From Streptomyces aculeolatus (GTDB lineage Bacteria > Actinomycetota > Actinomycetes > Streptomycetales > Streptomycetaceae), in NCBI RefSeq assembly GCF_020400605.1, contig NZ_JAINRD010000037.1, positions 1-60,253 on the forward strand: 60,253 nucleotides of DNA, in the 5' to 3' direction. Below the pieces are notes generated by a model, which saw nothing but the letters and a program-made list of their open reading frames with translations, was not told the DNA's origin and ran no database searches. The stretch's first letter is position 1. The number at the start of each line of letters is the position of its first letter. Of this stretch, positions 49,006 to 58,259 are shown in pieces. The position numbers and the translations under genes are program-made.

Positions 49006-50232
49006 ATGTCCGAGTTCACATTCGAGCTCAACGAGGACCAGAAGTCCGTCCAGGAGTGGGTGCACGGCTTCGCCGCCGACGTCATCCGCCCCGCCGCCGC
49101 CGAGTGGGACGAGCGCGAGGAGACCCCCTGGCCGGTGATCCAGGAGGCGGCCAAGATCGGCCTCTACTCCCTGGACTTCTACGCCCAGCAGTACTTCGAC
49201 CCCACCGGGCTGAGCATCCCCATGGTCATGGAGGAGCTGTTCTGGGGCGACGCCGGCATCGCGCTGTCGATCGTCGGTACAGGGCTGGCGGCCGTCGGCG
49301 TGCTGGCCAACGGCACCGAGGAGCAGATCGGCACCTGGATCCCGCAGATGTACGGCGACGTCGACAACGTCCAACTGGCCGCCTTCTGCTCCTCCGAGCC
49401 GGACGCGGGCTCCGACGTCTCCGCGATGCGCACCCGCGCCGTCTACGACGAGGCCAAGGACGAGTGGGTGCTCAACGGCACCAAGACCTGGGCGACCAAC
49501 GGCGGCATCGCCGCCGTGCACGTCGTCGTCGCCGTCGTCGACCCGGAGCTGGGCACCAAGGGGCACGCCTCGTTCATCGTCCCGCCCGGCACGCCCGGCC
49601 TGTCGCAGGGCCAGAAGTTCAAGAAGCACGGCATCCGCGCCTCGCACACCGCCGAGGTGGTGCTGGAGGACGTGCGCGTACCGGGATCGTGCCTGCTGGG
49701 CGGCCGGGAGAAGCTCCAGGAGCGCCTCGCCCGGGCCCGCGAGCGGGCCGAGTCGGGCGGCGCGCGGGTCAAGAACGCCGCGATGGCGACCTTCGAGGCG
49801 TCCCGCCCGGCGGTCGGCGCGCAGGCGGTGGGCATCGCGCGCGCGGCGTACGAAACGGCGCTGGAGTACGCCAAGACCCGCGTCCAGTTCGGCCGCCCGA
49901 TCATCGACAACCAGGGCGTCGCCTTCCAGCTCGCCGACATGCGCACCCAGATCGACGCCGCCCGGCTGCTGGTCTGGCGGGCCTCCTGGATGGCCAGCGC
50001 CGGCAAGGGGTTCACCTCGGCGGAGGGCTCGATGTCGAAGCTGTACGCGGGCGAGGTGGCCAAGGACGTCACCGCGCGGGCGATGCAGATCCTCGGCGGC
50101 AACGGCTTCACCCGCGAGTACCCGGTGGAGCGGATGCACCGCGACGCCGCCATCTACACGATCTTCGAGGGGACGAGCGAGATCCAGCGGCTGGTGATCG
50201 CCCGGACCCTGGCGGGTGTCCCCATCCGCTGA
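49006..50232 (+). CDS. Acyl-CoA dehydrogenase
   Basis: 408 residues with the full acyl-CoA dehydrogenase layout: N-terminal helices, beta-barrel FAD domain (AAFCSSEPDAGSDVSAMRT, NGTKTWATNGG) and a C-terminal helical domain with QILGGNGFTREYPVER and the catalytic-base region YTIFEGTSEIQRLVIART. It oxidises acyl-CoA to trans-2-enoyl-CoA, passing electrons to ETF. GGAGG is upstream of the ATG. Controlled probably by the divergent TetR. Confidence 0.95.
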   Translation: MSEFTFELNEDQKSVQEWVHGFAADVIRPAAAEWDEREETPWPVIQEAAKIGLYSLDFYAQQYFDPTGLSIPMVMEELFWGDAGIALSIVGTGLAAVGVLANGTEEQIGTWIPQMYGDVDNVQLAAFCSSEPDAGSDVSAMRTRAVYDEAKDEWVLNGTKTWATNGGIAAVHVVVAVVDPELGTKGHASFIVPPGTPGLSQGQKFKKHGIRASHTAEVVLEDVRVPGSCLLGGREKLQERLARARERAESGGARVKNAAMATFEASRPAVGAQAVGIARAAYETALEYAKTRVQFGRPIIDNQGVAFQLADMRTQIDAARLLVWRASWMASAGKGFTSAEGSMSKLYAGEVAKDVTARAMQILGGNGFTREYPVERMHRDAAIYTIFEGTSEIQRLVIARTLAGVPIR

Positions 50233-50319
50233 CTTCGCCCGGCCCCCTCCCCCCGGCGGGCGGCGCGCGGCTACTCTGCGAGGCGCACGACGACGACCGG
50301 GGGGAAAGGCGAGGCCGCG

Positions 50320-51027
50320 GTGTTCTACCACCTGCTGAAGTACTTGTTCTTCGGGCCGCTGCTGCGGCCGCTGTTCCGGCCGCGTATCGAGGGCCTGGAG
50401 CACATTCCGGAGGAGGGGGCGGCGATCGTCGCGGGCAACCACCTGTCGTTCGCCGACCACTTCCTCATGCCCGTGATGCTGAAGCGGCGCATCACCTTCC
50501 TCGCCAAGGCCGAGTACTTCAACGGCCCCGGCCTCAAGGGGCGGCTGACGGCCGGCTTCTTCCACAGCATCGGCCAGATCCCCGTCGACCGCCGGGGCCG
50601 CAAGGCGGCGCAGGCGGCTATCGAGGAGGGCCTCGGCGTGCTGGCCAAGGGCGAGTTGCTGGGCATCTACCCGGAGGGCACGCGGTCGCACGACGGCCGG
50701 CTGTACAAGGGCCGGGTCGGGGTCGCGGCGATGGCACTGAAGGCGGGCGTGCCCGTCATCCCGTGCGCGATGCTCGGCACCCGCGAGGTCCAGCCGCCCG
50801 GGCAGAAGATCCCCAGCCTCGGCCGGGTCACGATCCGCTTCGGCGAGCCGCTGGAGTTCTCCCGGTACGAGGGGATGGAGGACCACAAGGCCGTGCTGCG
50901 TGCCGTCACCGACGAGATCATGTACGCGATCCTCACCATGTCGGGCCAGGAGTACGTCGACCGCTACGCGCAGGAGGTCAAGGCCGAGCAGGAGGCCGCG
51001 AAGAAGAACCCGCCGGCCGCGGCCTGA
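50320..51027 (+). CDS. PlsC-type 1-acyl-sn-glycerol-3-phosphate acyltransferase
   Basis: 235 residues with the acyltransferase motifs NHLSFAD (HX4D catalytic pair), GQIPVDRRG, YPEGTRSHDGR and VPVIPCAMLG. It would acylate lysophosphatidic acid at the membrane. The N terminus is hydrophobic (FYHLLKYLFFGPLLRPLF). The start is a GTG after a GGGGGAAAGG-rich stretch. It follows the acyl-CoA dehydrogenase by 87 bases on the same strand; lipid metabolism is the common theme. Confidence 0.92.
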   Translation: MFYHLLKYLFFGPLLRPLFRPRIEGLEHIPEEGAAIVAGNHLSFADHFLMPVMLKRRITFLAKAEYFNGPGLKGRLTAGFFHSIGQIPVDRRGRKAAQAAIEEGLGVLAKGELLGIYPEGTRSHDGRLYKGRVGVAAMALKAGVPVIPCAMLGTREVQPPGQKIPSLGRVTIRFGEPLEFSRYEGMEDHKAVLRAVTDEIMYAILTMSGQEYVDRYAQEVKAEQEAAKKNPPAAA

Positions 51028-51092
51028 GCCGCGCCGCCCGCCGCCCGGAAACCCGGTGGTGGCGGCCCGCCCCCGGTGCGTACGGTCCTGCC

Positions 51093-51167
51093 ATGACGAG
51101 CACGGCACGGCACGCCGCCGCGGTGGCCCGCGGCACGGCACGGACCGGCCTGGGCGGTGCCCGGTGA
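51093..51167 (+). CDS. Possible leader peptide coupled to the PARG gene
   Basis: ATG 51093 opens a 24-codon frame whose TGA overlaps the GTG start of the next gene (GTGA). TACGGT at 51081-51086, six bases before the ATG, is placed as the -10 of a leaderless transcript. The peptide is Ala/Arg/Thr-rich and has no recognisable motif. If real, it would couple translation into the PARG gene. Confidence 0.3.
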   Translation: MTSTARHAAAVARGTARTGLGGAR

Positions 51168-51997
51168 GCGCGCGGCTGCGCCAGGTGGCGCGGGACAACG
51201 AGCGGATCATCGCCGACGGCGGGTACGCCGCCGGAGGCGGGTGGGTGCCCCTCGGTGAGGCGGCCGCACGGGCCGCGGACGGCACGCGGATGTACGGGCC
51301 TGGGCCGGTCGCCGGCGCCCACAGCACCCCCGCGCCCGCGCCGGGGGGCACGCCGGCCGAGGTCACCGCGGAGACCTCCCTCGCCGCCGCCCGGCGGCTC
51401 GCCGCCGACGGGGCCGCGCGCGTCGGCGTGCTCAACTTCTCCTCCGCACGCAACCCCGGCGGCGGCTACGTCAACGGCGCCCGGGCGCAGGAGGAGGAGC
51501 TGTGCCGGGCCTCCGCGCTCTACCCCACTCTGCTGCGCGCCCCGGAGTTCTACGCCGCCCACCGCGCAGACCGCAGCCCCTTCTACACCCACCGCGTCAT
51601 CCACTCCCCCGCCGTCCCGGTGTTCCGCGACGACGCGGGCGCGCTCCTCGCCGAGCCGTACGCCGTCGACTTCCTCACCTCCGCCGCCCCCAACGCGGGC
51701 GTCATCGCCCAGCGCACGCCGGCCGACACGGACCGGATCCCCGCCGCGCTCACGGAGCGCGCGCGACGGGTGCTGGAGGTGGCGGCGCTCGCAGAGGTGA
51801 CGGCGCTGGTGCTGGGTGCCTGGGGCTGCGGGGTGTTCCGCAACGACCCGGCGCAGGTGGCGGCGGTGTTCCGTACGCACCTGGAGCCCGGCGGGCGCTT
51901 CGCCGGGCGGTTCCCCCGGCTGGTGTTCGCCGTGTGGGACCGGCAGCGGGTATCGGCGAACCGGGCGGCGTTCGAGGCGGCGTTCGCCACCGGCTGA
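51164..51997 (+). CDS. Bacterial-type poly(ADP-ribose) glycohydrolase (PARG, TIGR02452-like)
   Basis: 277 residues of a macrodomain-like fold. The PARG signature is intact: NFSSARNPGGGYVNGARAQEEELCRAS contains GGG and, seven residues later, QEE, whose Glu pair is catalytic in bacterial PARG (given here as GGGYVNGARAQEEE). A later AWGCGVFRNDPAQVA matches the second ligand loop. It would remove ADP-ribose from proteins or nucleic acids. The N terminus SARLRQVARDNERI supports the GTG at 51164. No PARP-like or toxin gene is adjacent. Confidence 0.88.
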   Translation: MSARLRQVARDNERIIADGGYAAGGGWVPLGEAAARAADGTRMYGPGPVAGAHSTPAPAPGGTPAEVTAETSLAAARRLAADGAARVGVLNFSSARNPGGGYVNGARAQEEELCRASALYPTLLRAPEFYAAHRADRSPFYTHRVIHSPAVPVFRDDAGALLAEPYAVDFLTSAAPNAGVIAQRTPADTDRIPAALTERARRVLEVAALAEVTALVLGAWGCGVFRNDPAQVAAVFRTHLEPGGRFAGRFPRLVFAVWDRQRVSANRAAFEAAFATG

Positions 51998-52075
51998 CCG
52001 GCGCAGCAGTGCCGCCCGGAGCCGTGGTGCGTGGACGCCGGGGCGCTGCCGGGGTTCACCGCCCCGCCGTGGAGT

Positions 52076-52768
52076 TCACGACGGGCGGTCGCCGTCACCG
52101 TCCGGGGCGGCGTGCACCAGCCCCGTGCGGTACGCGATGACGACGAGCTGCGCCCGGTCGCGGGCCTCCAGCTTCGTCATCGCGCGCTGCACGTGGGCCC
52201 GGACGGTGAACGGGCTGAGGAACATCCGCTCGGCGATCTCCTGGTTGGACAGGCCGGTGGCGACCAGCGCCACCATCTCGCGTTCGCGCGGGGTGAGCAC
52301 GGCGAGCCGTTCGGGGTGGTGGCGCGGGGCGTCGTCCGGGGTGGCGAGGAACCGGGCGACCAGCGAGCGGGTCGCGGCGGGCGACAGCAGGGTGTCGCCC
52401 GCCGCGATCGTACGGACCGCCTCGACCAGTTCCCCGGCCCCGATGCCCTTGCCGATGAAGCCGCCGGCCCCGGCGCGCAGCGCCTGCGCGACGTACTCGT
52501 CGGTCTCGTACGTGGTGAGGATCAGAATGCGGCTGCCCCGCAGCTCCGGGTCGGCGGCGATCTCCGCCGTGGCGGCGAGGCCGTCGACCTCGGGCATGCG
52601 GATGTCCATGACCACGACGTCCGGGCGCAGTTCGCGGGTGAGGCGCACCGCCTCCCTGCCGTCCTCGGCCTCGCCGACCACGGTGATGTCGTCGGCGGTG
52701 TCGAGGAGCATCCGGAACGCACTACGCAGCAGTGCCTGGTCGTCGGCGAGCAGCACCCGTAGCGTCAC
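52076..52768 (-). CDS. NarL/FixJ-type response regulator
   Basis: 230 residues. Receiver domain (VLLADDQALLRSAF, phospho-acceptor Asp in VVVMDIRMPE, ILTTYET, FIGKGI with Lys) and LuxR helix-turn-helix (LTPREREMVALVATGLSNQE, SPFTVRAHVQRAMTKL). Its GTG start overlaps the stop of the histidine kinase gene by four bases (GTGA), so kinase and regulator are translationally coupled. Together with the upstream MMPL gene they form an operon. Confidence 0.93.
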   Translation of the reverse strand: MTLRVLLADDQALLRSAFRMLLDTADDITVVGEAEDGREAVRLTRELRPDVVVMDIRMPEVDGLAATAEIAADPELRGSRILILTTYETDEYVAQALRAGAGGFIGKGIGAGELVEAVRTIAAGDTLLSPAATRSLVARFLATPDDAPRHHPERLAVLTPREREMVALVATGLSNQEIAERMFLSPFTVRAHVQRAMTKLEARDRAQLVVIAYRTGLVHAAPDGDGDRPS

Positions 52769-54048
52769 TGCTCCTCCCCCGTCCCTTCCGTCTTCGCCGT
52801 CTCCTCGCCCTCCGCACCGCCGCCGTCGCCCGCGCCGTGCGCCCTGTCCCTGGCGGCCGGGAGGGGCAGTTCGGTGGAGACGAGGAAGCCGCCCTCGGGG
52901 CGGCTGCCCGCGGTCAGGCGGCCGCCGACCGCGGTGGCGCGTTCGCGCATCCCGATCAGACCGTAGCCGGGCGCGCGCTCCGACCCGGTGCCCGCCGGTC
53001 GAGTACGGGCGCCGCCGCCGTCGTCCGCGACGGTGAGGGTGAGGGTGTCGCGGTTCCAGACGAGGCGCACCCGCGCGCTGCCGGTGCCGGCGTGCTTGGT
53101 CACGTTGGTCAGGGCCTCCTGGACGATGCGGTACGCGGTGAGGTCCACCCCCGGCGGCAGTTGCCTCGCCGTGCCCTCCTCCTCCAGCGAGACCCTGAGG
53201 CCCGCGCGGCCGAAGGACTCCAGCAGCGTGGGCAGCCGGGACAGCCCGGGCGCCGGCTCCGCGGGCTCGGCCGTGTCCCCGGACTGGCGCAGCAGCCCGA
53301 CCGTGGCGCGCAGGTCGTCGAGCGCGTCGCTGGTCGTCCTGACCAGCTCCGTGAGGCTCTTGCGGGTCTGTTCGGGGCGGGAGTCGAAGAGGTGGGCGGC
53401 GACCGTGGCCTGCGCGTTGGCCAGGGTGATCTGGTGGGCGACCAGGTCGTGCAACTCGCGGGCGATGCGCAGCCGTTCCTCGCCCACCCGGCGGCGCGCC
53501 TCGCTCTCCCGGCTCTTCTCCGCCCGCATGGCCCGCTCCTCGACGGCCGCCAGATAGGCCCGCCGGTTGTGCGCCGAGTACCCGAGCACTCCGGCCACCA
53601 GCGGGAACGCGGCCACCGACCCCATCCGGCTCGCGTCCTGCCACGACATGTCCTCGAACCAGGGGGTGGCGGCGAGCAGCAGCGCCGCGGCGGCGAGCGA
53701 CACCACGGCCGCCGCCCGCCGCTCGCTGCGGGCGTGCAGCGCGTACGCATAGGCGGCGATCACGGCGGGCGCCATGATGGGCGGGCTCAGCAGCAGCCCC
53801 AGCGGGGGCACCAGCACGCCGGCCGCGGTGGTGGCCGCCAGGGCGGCCAGGGGCGCCCTGTGCCGTACGGGCAGCACGGCACAGGACACCGCGGCGATCA
53901 GGTAGGCGGCGGGGGGCGGCGGTGCCAGCGTGTCGTCGACCTGCACCACGCCGCCGAGCAGGCAGAGCGTGAACGCGGTCGCCGTGACCGCCGCCTCCCG
54001 CCACCGCGTACGGCGCGGCCGCCGGCCGCCGTCGCCCGGGTTCGCCAT
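52765..54048 (-). CDS. Sensor histidine kinase (HisKA_3 type)
   Basis: 427 residues. About five to six membrane helices in the first 165 residues, then a coiled-coil linker (EERAMRAEKSRESEARRRVG) and the HisKA_3 phospho-acceptor motif RIARELHDLVAHQI, followed by an HATPase domain with N-box YRIVQEALTNVTKHAG, G1 VADDGGG and G2 GYGLIGMRERA. It should phosphorylate the regulator encoded by the overlapping gene. It begins seven bases after the MMPL stop, which suggests that it senses something connected to that transporter, such as an envelope lipid or drug. Confidence 0.93.
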   Translation of the reverse strand: MANPGDGGRRPRRTRWREAAVTATAFTLCLLGGVVQVDDTLAPPPPAAYLIAAVSCAVLPVRHRAPLAALAATTAAGVLVPPLGLLLSPPIMAPAVIAAYAYALHARSERRAAAVVSLAAAALLLAATPWFEDMSWQDASRMGSVAAFPLVAGVLGYSAHNRRAYLAAVEERAMRAEKSRESEARRRVGEERLRIARELHDLVAHQITLANAQATVAAHLFDSRPEQTRKSLTELVRTTSDALDDLRATVGLLRQSGDTAEPAEPAPGLSRLPTLLESFGRAGLRVSLEEEGTARQLPPGVDLTAYRIVQEALTNVTKHAGTGSARVRLVWNRDTLTLTVADDGGGARTRPAGTGSERAPGYGLIGMRERATAVGGRLTAGSRPEGGFLVSTELPLPAARDRAHGAGDGGGAEGEETAKTEGTGEEQ

Positions 54049-54055
54049 GGCCGGG

Positions 54056-56293
54056 TCAGTACCGGCCGGCCGGGAGCCGCGACACCGTCGTGCCGGGCCC
54101 GCCCGCGGGCGCCCGCCCGGTCAGCGCCTCGCCCTCGATGTCCACGTTCGGCAGCACACGGTTCAGGATACGAGGCAGCCACCAGGCCCGGCGGCCGAGC
54201 AGTGCCAGCACCGCGGGCACGATCGCCATCCGGACCACGAAGGCGTCGAAAGCGACGGCGGCGGCCAGGCCCACGCCCATCGTCTGGATGGTCGGGCTGC
54301 TCATCCCGATGAACCCGGCGAACACGCTGATCATGATGATCGCCGCGGCGGCCACCACCCGGCCGCTGTGCCGGAACCCCTGGACGATCGCCTCGCCGGG
54401 GGACGCGCCGTGGGCGTAGGCCTCCCGCATCCGGGTGAGGAGGAAGACCTCGTAGTCCATGGCGAGGCCGAACACGATGCCGATGATGAGGATCGGCATC
54501 AGCGACATCACGGGCCCGGTCTGCTCGATGCCCAGCAGGTCGGCTCCCCAGCCCCACTGGAAGACGGCGACGAGGACGCCGAAGGCGGCGCCGACCGACA
54601 GCAGGAAGCCGAGGGCGGCCTTGAGCGGCACCAGGACCGAGCGGAACACCACCGTCAGCAGCAGCACCGCCAGGCCGATGACCACGGTCAGATACGGCAG
54701 CAGGGCGTCCGACATGGCTTCGGAGATGTCGATGTTCATCGCGGTGGTGCCGGTGACCAGGACACCGGCGCCCGTGTCGGCCTCGACGCCGGCGGCCTCG
54801 TCCCGGATCGAGTTGACGAGGTCCTTGGTCTCGCCGCTGTTCGGCGCGGTCTCCGGGACCGCCGTGAAGACGGCCGTCCCACCGGCCTCGTCGAGCACGG
54901 GGTCGCCGACCGACGCCACGCCGTCCAGGTCCCGTACGGTCGCGGCGACCGATGCGGTGGCGGCCTCGGCGTCGGCGGACTCCGTGGTGTCCACCACCAC
55001 GGTCAACGGGCCGTTGAAGCCCGGGCCGAAGCCCTCCGACAGCAGGTCGTAGGCCCGCCGCTGGGTGGTCTCGACCGACTTGGACTCGTCTCCCGGCAGC
55101 CCGAGTTCGAGGCCCAGCGCCGGTACGGCCACGGCGCCGAGGCCGAGTCCGGCGGCCAGCAGCACGGCCACGGGGCGCCGCAGGACGAACCGCGCCCAGC
55201 GGACGCCGAGACCGGGGCGGCCGGAGGCGCCGGGCACCGCGTGCGGGCGCTCCCCGGCCCGCCGGGCGGCCTTGCGGGCGGCCCGGGACAGCACCCGCCG
55301 GCCGGCGAAGCCGAGCATCGCGGGGACCAGGGTGAGCGCGACGAGCACGGCCAGGGCCACGGCGCCCGCGCCGCCCATGCCCATCTTGGTCAGCTCGGGG
55401 ATCCCGACGACGCCCAGACCCACCAGGGCGATGAAGACGGTCGCGCCGGCGAAGACCACGGCGGACCCGGCCGTGCCGACGGCCCGGCCCGCGGCCTCCT
55501 CCGGCTCGCTGCCGCGGGCGAGTTCGTCGCGGAACCGGGAGGTGATGAAGAGCGCGTAGTCGATGCCGACCGCGAGCCCGAGCATCAGCGCCAGGATGGC
55601 GACGGTCGACGTCAGGCCGAGCGGTACGGCCAGCGCGGAGACCAGGCCGAAGGCAATGGCGACGCCCGCGAAGGCGGTCAGCAGGGACAGCCCGGCGGCG
55701 ACGAGCGAGCCGAGGGCGAGGACCAATACCACGGCGGCCACGGCCACGCCGACGATCTCCGTCGTCCCGCCCGGCTCCTCCTCCGCGTCCAGGGCGGAGC
55801 CGCCGATCTCCACGGTCAGCCCCGCGTCCCTGGCCTGGTCCGCGGCGCCCTCCAGGGCGCTCTTCGTCGGCCCGGTCAGGTCCACGGCGTCGGCGGTGTA
55901 GGTGATCGTGGAGTACGCGATGGTGCCGTCGTCGCTGACGTCGCCGCCCTCGTACGGGTCGGAGGCCGACGCGACCTGGTCGCCGCCGGCCAGCGAGTCG
56001 AGCGCGTCCGCGACGGCCGCCCTGTGCTCCCGCGCCGTCACCCGCTGCCCGTCCGGGGCCTGGAACACCAGGCGGGCCTCGGCCCCCTGGGCGTTGTTCT
56101 CGGGGAAGCGCTCGTCGAGCAGGTCGAACGCCTCCTGCGACTCGGTGCCGGGCATGGAGAGGTCCTCTTCCTCCCCGGCCGGCGCCACCGCGGCGGCGAC
56201 CCCGGCCAGCACCAGGGCGGCCAGCCACGTACCGCCGACGAGCCGGCGCCGCCGGAAGGCCCACCGCCCGATCCGGTAGAGCAAAGTCGCCAC
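54056..56293 (-). CDS. MMPL/RND-family membrane transporter
   Basis: 745 residues with the two-half MMPL layout: one helix near the N terminus (LVGGTWLAALVLAGVAAAVA), a large external loop, five helices (VGVAVAAVVLVLALGSLVA; LGLAVGIDYALFITSRF is the conserved TM4 motif with the proton-relay Asp-Tyr), then the same again (IIGIVFGLAMDYEVFLLTRM). Such proteins export lipids, siderophores or drugs using the proton gradient. The start is GTG 56293 with a GAGAA site; an upstream in-frame extension looks untranslated. First gene of the MMPL-kinase-regulator operon. Confidence 0.92.
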   Translation of the reverse strand: MATLLYRIGRWAFRRRRLVGGTWLAALVLAGVAAAVAPAGEEEDLSMPGTESQEAFDLLDERFPENNAQGAEARLVFQAPDGQRVTAREHRAAVADALDSLAGGDQVASASDPYEGGDVSDDGTIAYSTITYTADAVDLTGPTKSALEGAADQARDAGLTVEIGGSALDAEEEPGGTTEIVGVAVAAVVLVLALGSLVAAGLSLLTAFAGVAIAFGLVSALAVPLGLTSTVAILALMLGLAVGIDYALFITSRFRDELARGSEPEEAAGRAVGTAGSAVVFAGATVFIALVGLGVVGIPELTKMGMGGAGAVALAVLVALTLVPAMLGFAGRRVLSRAARKAARRAGERPHAVPGASGRPGLGVRWARFVLRRPVAVLLAAGLGLGAVAVPALGLELGLPGDESKSVETTQRRAYDLLSEGFGPGFNGPLTVVVDTTESADAEAATASVAATVRDLDGVASVGDPVLDEAGGTAVFTAVPETAPNSGETKDLVNSIRDEAAGVEADTGAGVLVTGTTAMNIDISEAMSDALLPYLTVVIGLAVLLLTVVFRSVLVPLKAALGFLLSVGAAFGVLVAVFQWGWGADLLGIEQTGPVMSLMPILIIGIVFGLAMDYEVFLLTRMREAYAHGASPGEAIVQGFRHSGRVVAAAAIIMISVFAGFIGMSSPTIQTMGVGLAAAVAFDAFVVRMAIVPAVLALLGRRAWWLPRILNRVLPNVDIEGEALTGRAPAGGPGTTVSRLPAGRY

Positions 56294-56325
56294 TTCTCGA
56301 TCACTCCAGACACCGCTAGGAAGGG

Positions 56326-56350
56326 AAGAGCGCGGGCATCCCGCGCTCTT
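56326..56350. terminator. Terminator downstream of the cupin gene
   Basis: An 11-bp perfect stem (56326-56336 with 56340-56350) with a three-base loop. On the minus strand it is followed by a pyrimidine-rich stretch, separating the cupin gene from the MMPL promoter. Confidence 0.7.
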
Positions 56351-56485
56351 TCCACACTCCCGGGCGGCGCCCGGCGGGACATCGTCCGCCGTGACCGTCT
56401 TCGTCTGGTGCACCCGGACCAGGCGGCGTGTCCTTCTGGTGCCTGCGCACCACGCACCGCCGGGCCCCGGGCCGTCCCGGGCCGG

Positions 56486-57013
56486 CTACCCCGCTCCGCC
56501 CGCCCCCTCCTCGAAGTCCTCCACGAAGAAGCTGTCGTGCCGGACGCGGAACTCCTTCAGCTCCTCGCCGCCGCGCTGCGACATCTCCGCCACCCGCTCG
56601 AAGTACTCCTCGCGCGGCGCGCCCGGGGCGAAGAGCATGAGCACGCGGACGGGGTCGTCGGTGGCGTTCCTGAAGGCGTGCAGCCCGCCGACGGGCACGT
56701 ACAGGAAGTCCCCGCTGCCTCCCGTCACCCAGCGGTCGCCGTCGTACAGCTCCAGCTCGCCGGAGATCACGTAGAAGGACTCCGACATCGCCTTGTGGAA
56801 GTGCGTCTTGGCGCCGGGCGAGCGCGGGCCCAGCTGCACGTCGTACAGCCCGAACTCACCGCCCGTCGACTCCCCCGTGGCGAGGTAGCGGGTGAAGCCG
56901 CCGGGCGAGGTGAGGTCCGGCGGGCCGTCCGCCGGCCGGAACGTCGCGTTCACCTCGCCCCTGTCACCGTGGTAGCGGGGCTCGGGGTAGACGAGGTCTT
57001 CCGGGTACGACAT
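56486..57013 (-). CDS. Single-domain cupin protein
   Basis: 175 residues. The two cupin motifs are visible: the first as THFHKAMSESFYVISGELELYDG, whose His pair and Glu would bind a metal (THFH, then SESFYV), and the second as DFLYVPVGGLHAFRNATD with the fourth ligand His. It resembles the quercetinase-like or (S)-epoxide-type small cupins used as dioxygenases or isomerases, but the substrate is unknown. GAAGGAG precedes the ATG at 57013. It has its own terminator. Confidence 0.85.
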   Translation of the reverse strand: MSYPEDLVYPEPRYHGDRGEVNATFRPADGPPDLTSPGGFTRYLATGESTGGEFGLYDVQLGPRSPGAKTHFHKAMSESFYVISGELELYDGDRWVTGGSGDFLYVPVGGLHAFRNATDDPVRVLMLFAPGAPREEYFERVAEMSQRGGEELKEFRVRHDSFFVEDFEEGAGGAG

Positions 57014-57133
57014 GGGTGTGCTCCTTCTTGCAGGTCCACCCGCATCCTGTCCCGGACGCCGCCCGCGCGGCATCGGGCAACCGGATGATCCCCGGCCGCC
57101 CTAGGTCCGGGGTCCACGGACCTAGACCGCCGG

Positions 57134-58177
57134 TCAGTCCAGGTCGGACATGTCGAGCACGAACCGGTGGCGGACGTCGTTGCGTTCCAGGCGTTCGAGC
57201 GCGGTGTTCACCTGGGACGACGGCAGCAGTTCGATGTCCGCGGCGATGCCGTGTTCGGCGCAGAAGCGCAGCATGGCGGCGGTGGACGGGCGGCCGCCGC
57301 TCCCGGCGGAGCTGAGCTTCTTGCGGCCGATGAGCAGGTCCATGGCGTCCACGGTGACGGGGCCGAGGTGGCCGAGGCGGCTGAGGGTGCCGTCCATCGC
57401 GGTCATCCGCAGGTACGGGGCCGGATCGTGCGGCGCGGAGATGGTGTCGACGACCACGTCGAACCGGTCGCGGACCGCTTCCATCTGCGCGGAGTCGGTG
57501 GACACGACGAATCCCCGCGCGCCCAGGCCGCGCGCTTCGCCGGCCTTCTCCGGGGTCCGGCTGACGACGGAGGTCGTGGCGCCGAGCGCGGTCGCCATCT
57601 TGACCGCGAGGTGCCCCAGGCCGCCCAGTCCGGCCACGGCGACGGTGCTGCCCGGACCCACCCCGAGCGCCCGCAACGGCTCCCAGACGGTGACCCCGGC
57701 GCAGAGCAGGGGCGCAGCGGCGGCCGCGTCGAGGCCCGCGGGGAGGTGGTACGCGAACCGGTGGCTCACGACGTACTCCCGGGAGTACCCGCCCAGCGTG
57801 GTCGTCCCGTCCTGCCGGTCGGCCCCGCCGTAGGTGAGCGTCGGGAACTCACGGCAGAAGTTCTCCTGGCCGGCCCGGCACATGCGGCAACTGCGGCACG
57901 AGTCGACGATGTTGCCGACGGCCACCGGGGCTCCCGGGGAGAAGCCGGAGACCTCGCTGCCGACCTCGGTGACCACGCCGGTGAACTCGTGCCCGGGGAC
58001 GAGCACGCCGTCAGCGTCGCTCTCGTGCGCCTGCAGCGCGTGGAGGTCCGTGTGGCAGACGCCGCAGTACTCGACGCGTACCGCGAGGTCGTCCGGGCGC
58101 AGGTCCCGGCGCTCCAGCGCCGCGCGGCGCAGGGTCCGCGTCGCGCTGTCCGCGCGCCATCCGACCGTAGGGCGCAT
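57134..58177 (-). CDS. Zinc-dependent alcohol dehydrogenase (YahK/CAD-like)
   Basis: 347 residues of the medium-chain dehydrogenase family. Catalytic zinc ligands are in EYCGVCHTDLH and VPGHEFTG; structural zinc cysteines are in CRSCRMCRAGQENFC; the third catalytic ligand is in LLCAGVTVW; the NADP-binding glycines are AGLGGLGHLAVK. This fits broad-specificity aldehyde reductases. GAGGAG at 58184-58189 lies six bases before ATG 58177, preferred to ATG 58183, which abuts it. Divergent from a TetR gene and preceded by two matching operators. Confidence 0.93.
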   Translation of the reverse strand: MRPTVGWRADSATRTLRRAALERRDLRPDDLAVRVEYCGVCHTDLHALQAHESDADGVLVPGHEFTGVVTEVGSEVSGFSPGAPVAVGNIVDSCRSCRMCRAGQENFCREFPTLTYGGADRQDGTTTLGGYSREYVVSHRFAYHLPAGLDAAAAAPLLCAGVTVWEPLRALGVGPGSTVAVAGLGGLGHLAVKMATALGATTSVVSRTPEKAGEARGLGARGFVVSTDSAQMEAVRDRFDVVVDTISAPHDPAPYLRMTAMDGTLSRLGHLGPVTVDAMDLLIGRKKLSSAGSGGRPSTAAMLRFCAEHGIAADIELLPSSQVNTALERLERNDVRHRFVLDMSDLD

Positions 58178-58191
58178 CACCATCTCCTCAG

Positions 58192-58259
58192 ACAGACTGT
58201 TCGGTCTGTTTGACGGTAGGCGCACGGGCGCGGCGATGCAAACAGACGAGTCGGTCTGT
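58192..58259. promoter_or_regulatory. Two identical TetR operators between ADH and TetR genes
   Basis: ACAGAC-N6-GTCTGT occurs at 58192-58209 and again at 58242-58259, exactly 50 bp apart. The first lies 15 bases before the ADH ATG. The second runs up to TAAGGT (58259-58264), the apparent -10 of a leaderless TetR transcript starting at 58272. Both promoters should be repressed by the TetR. Confidence 0.75.
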
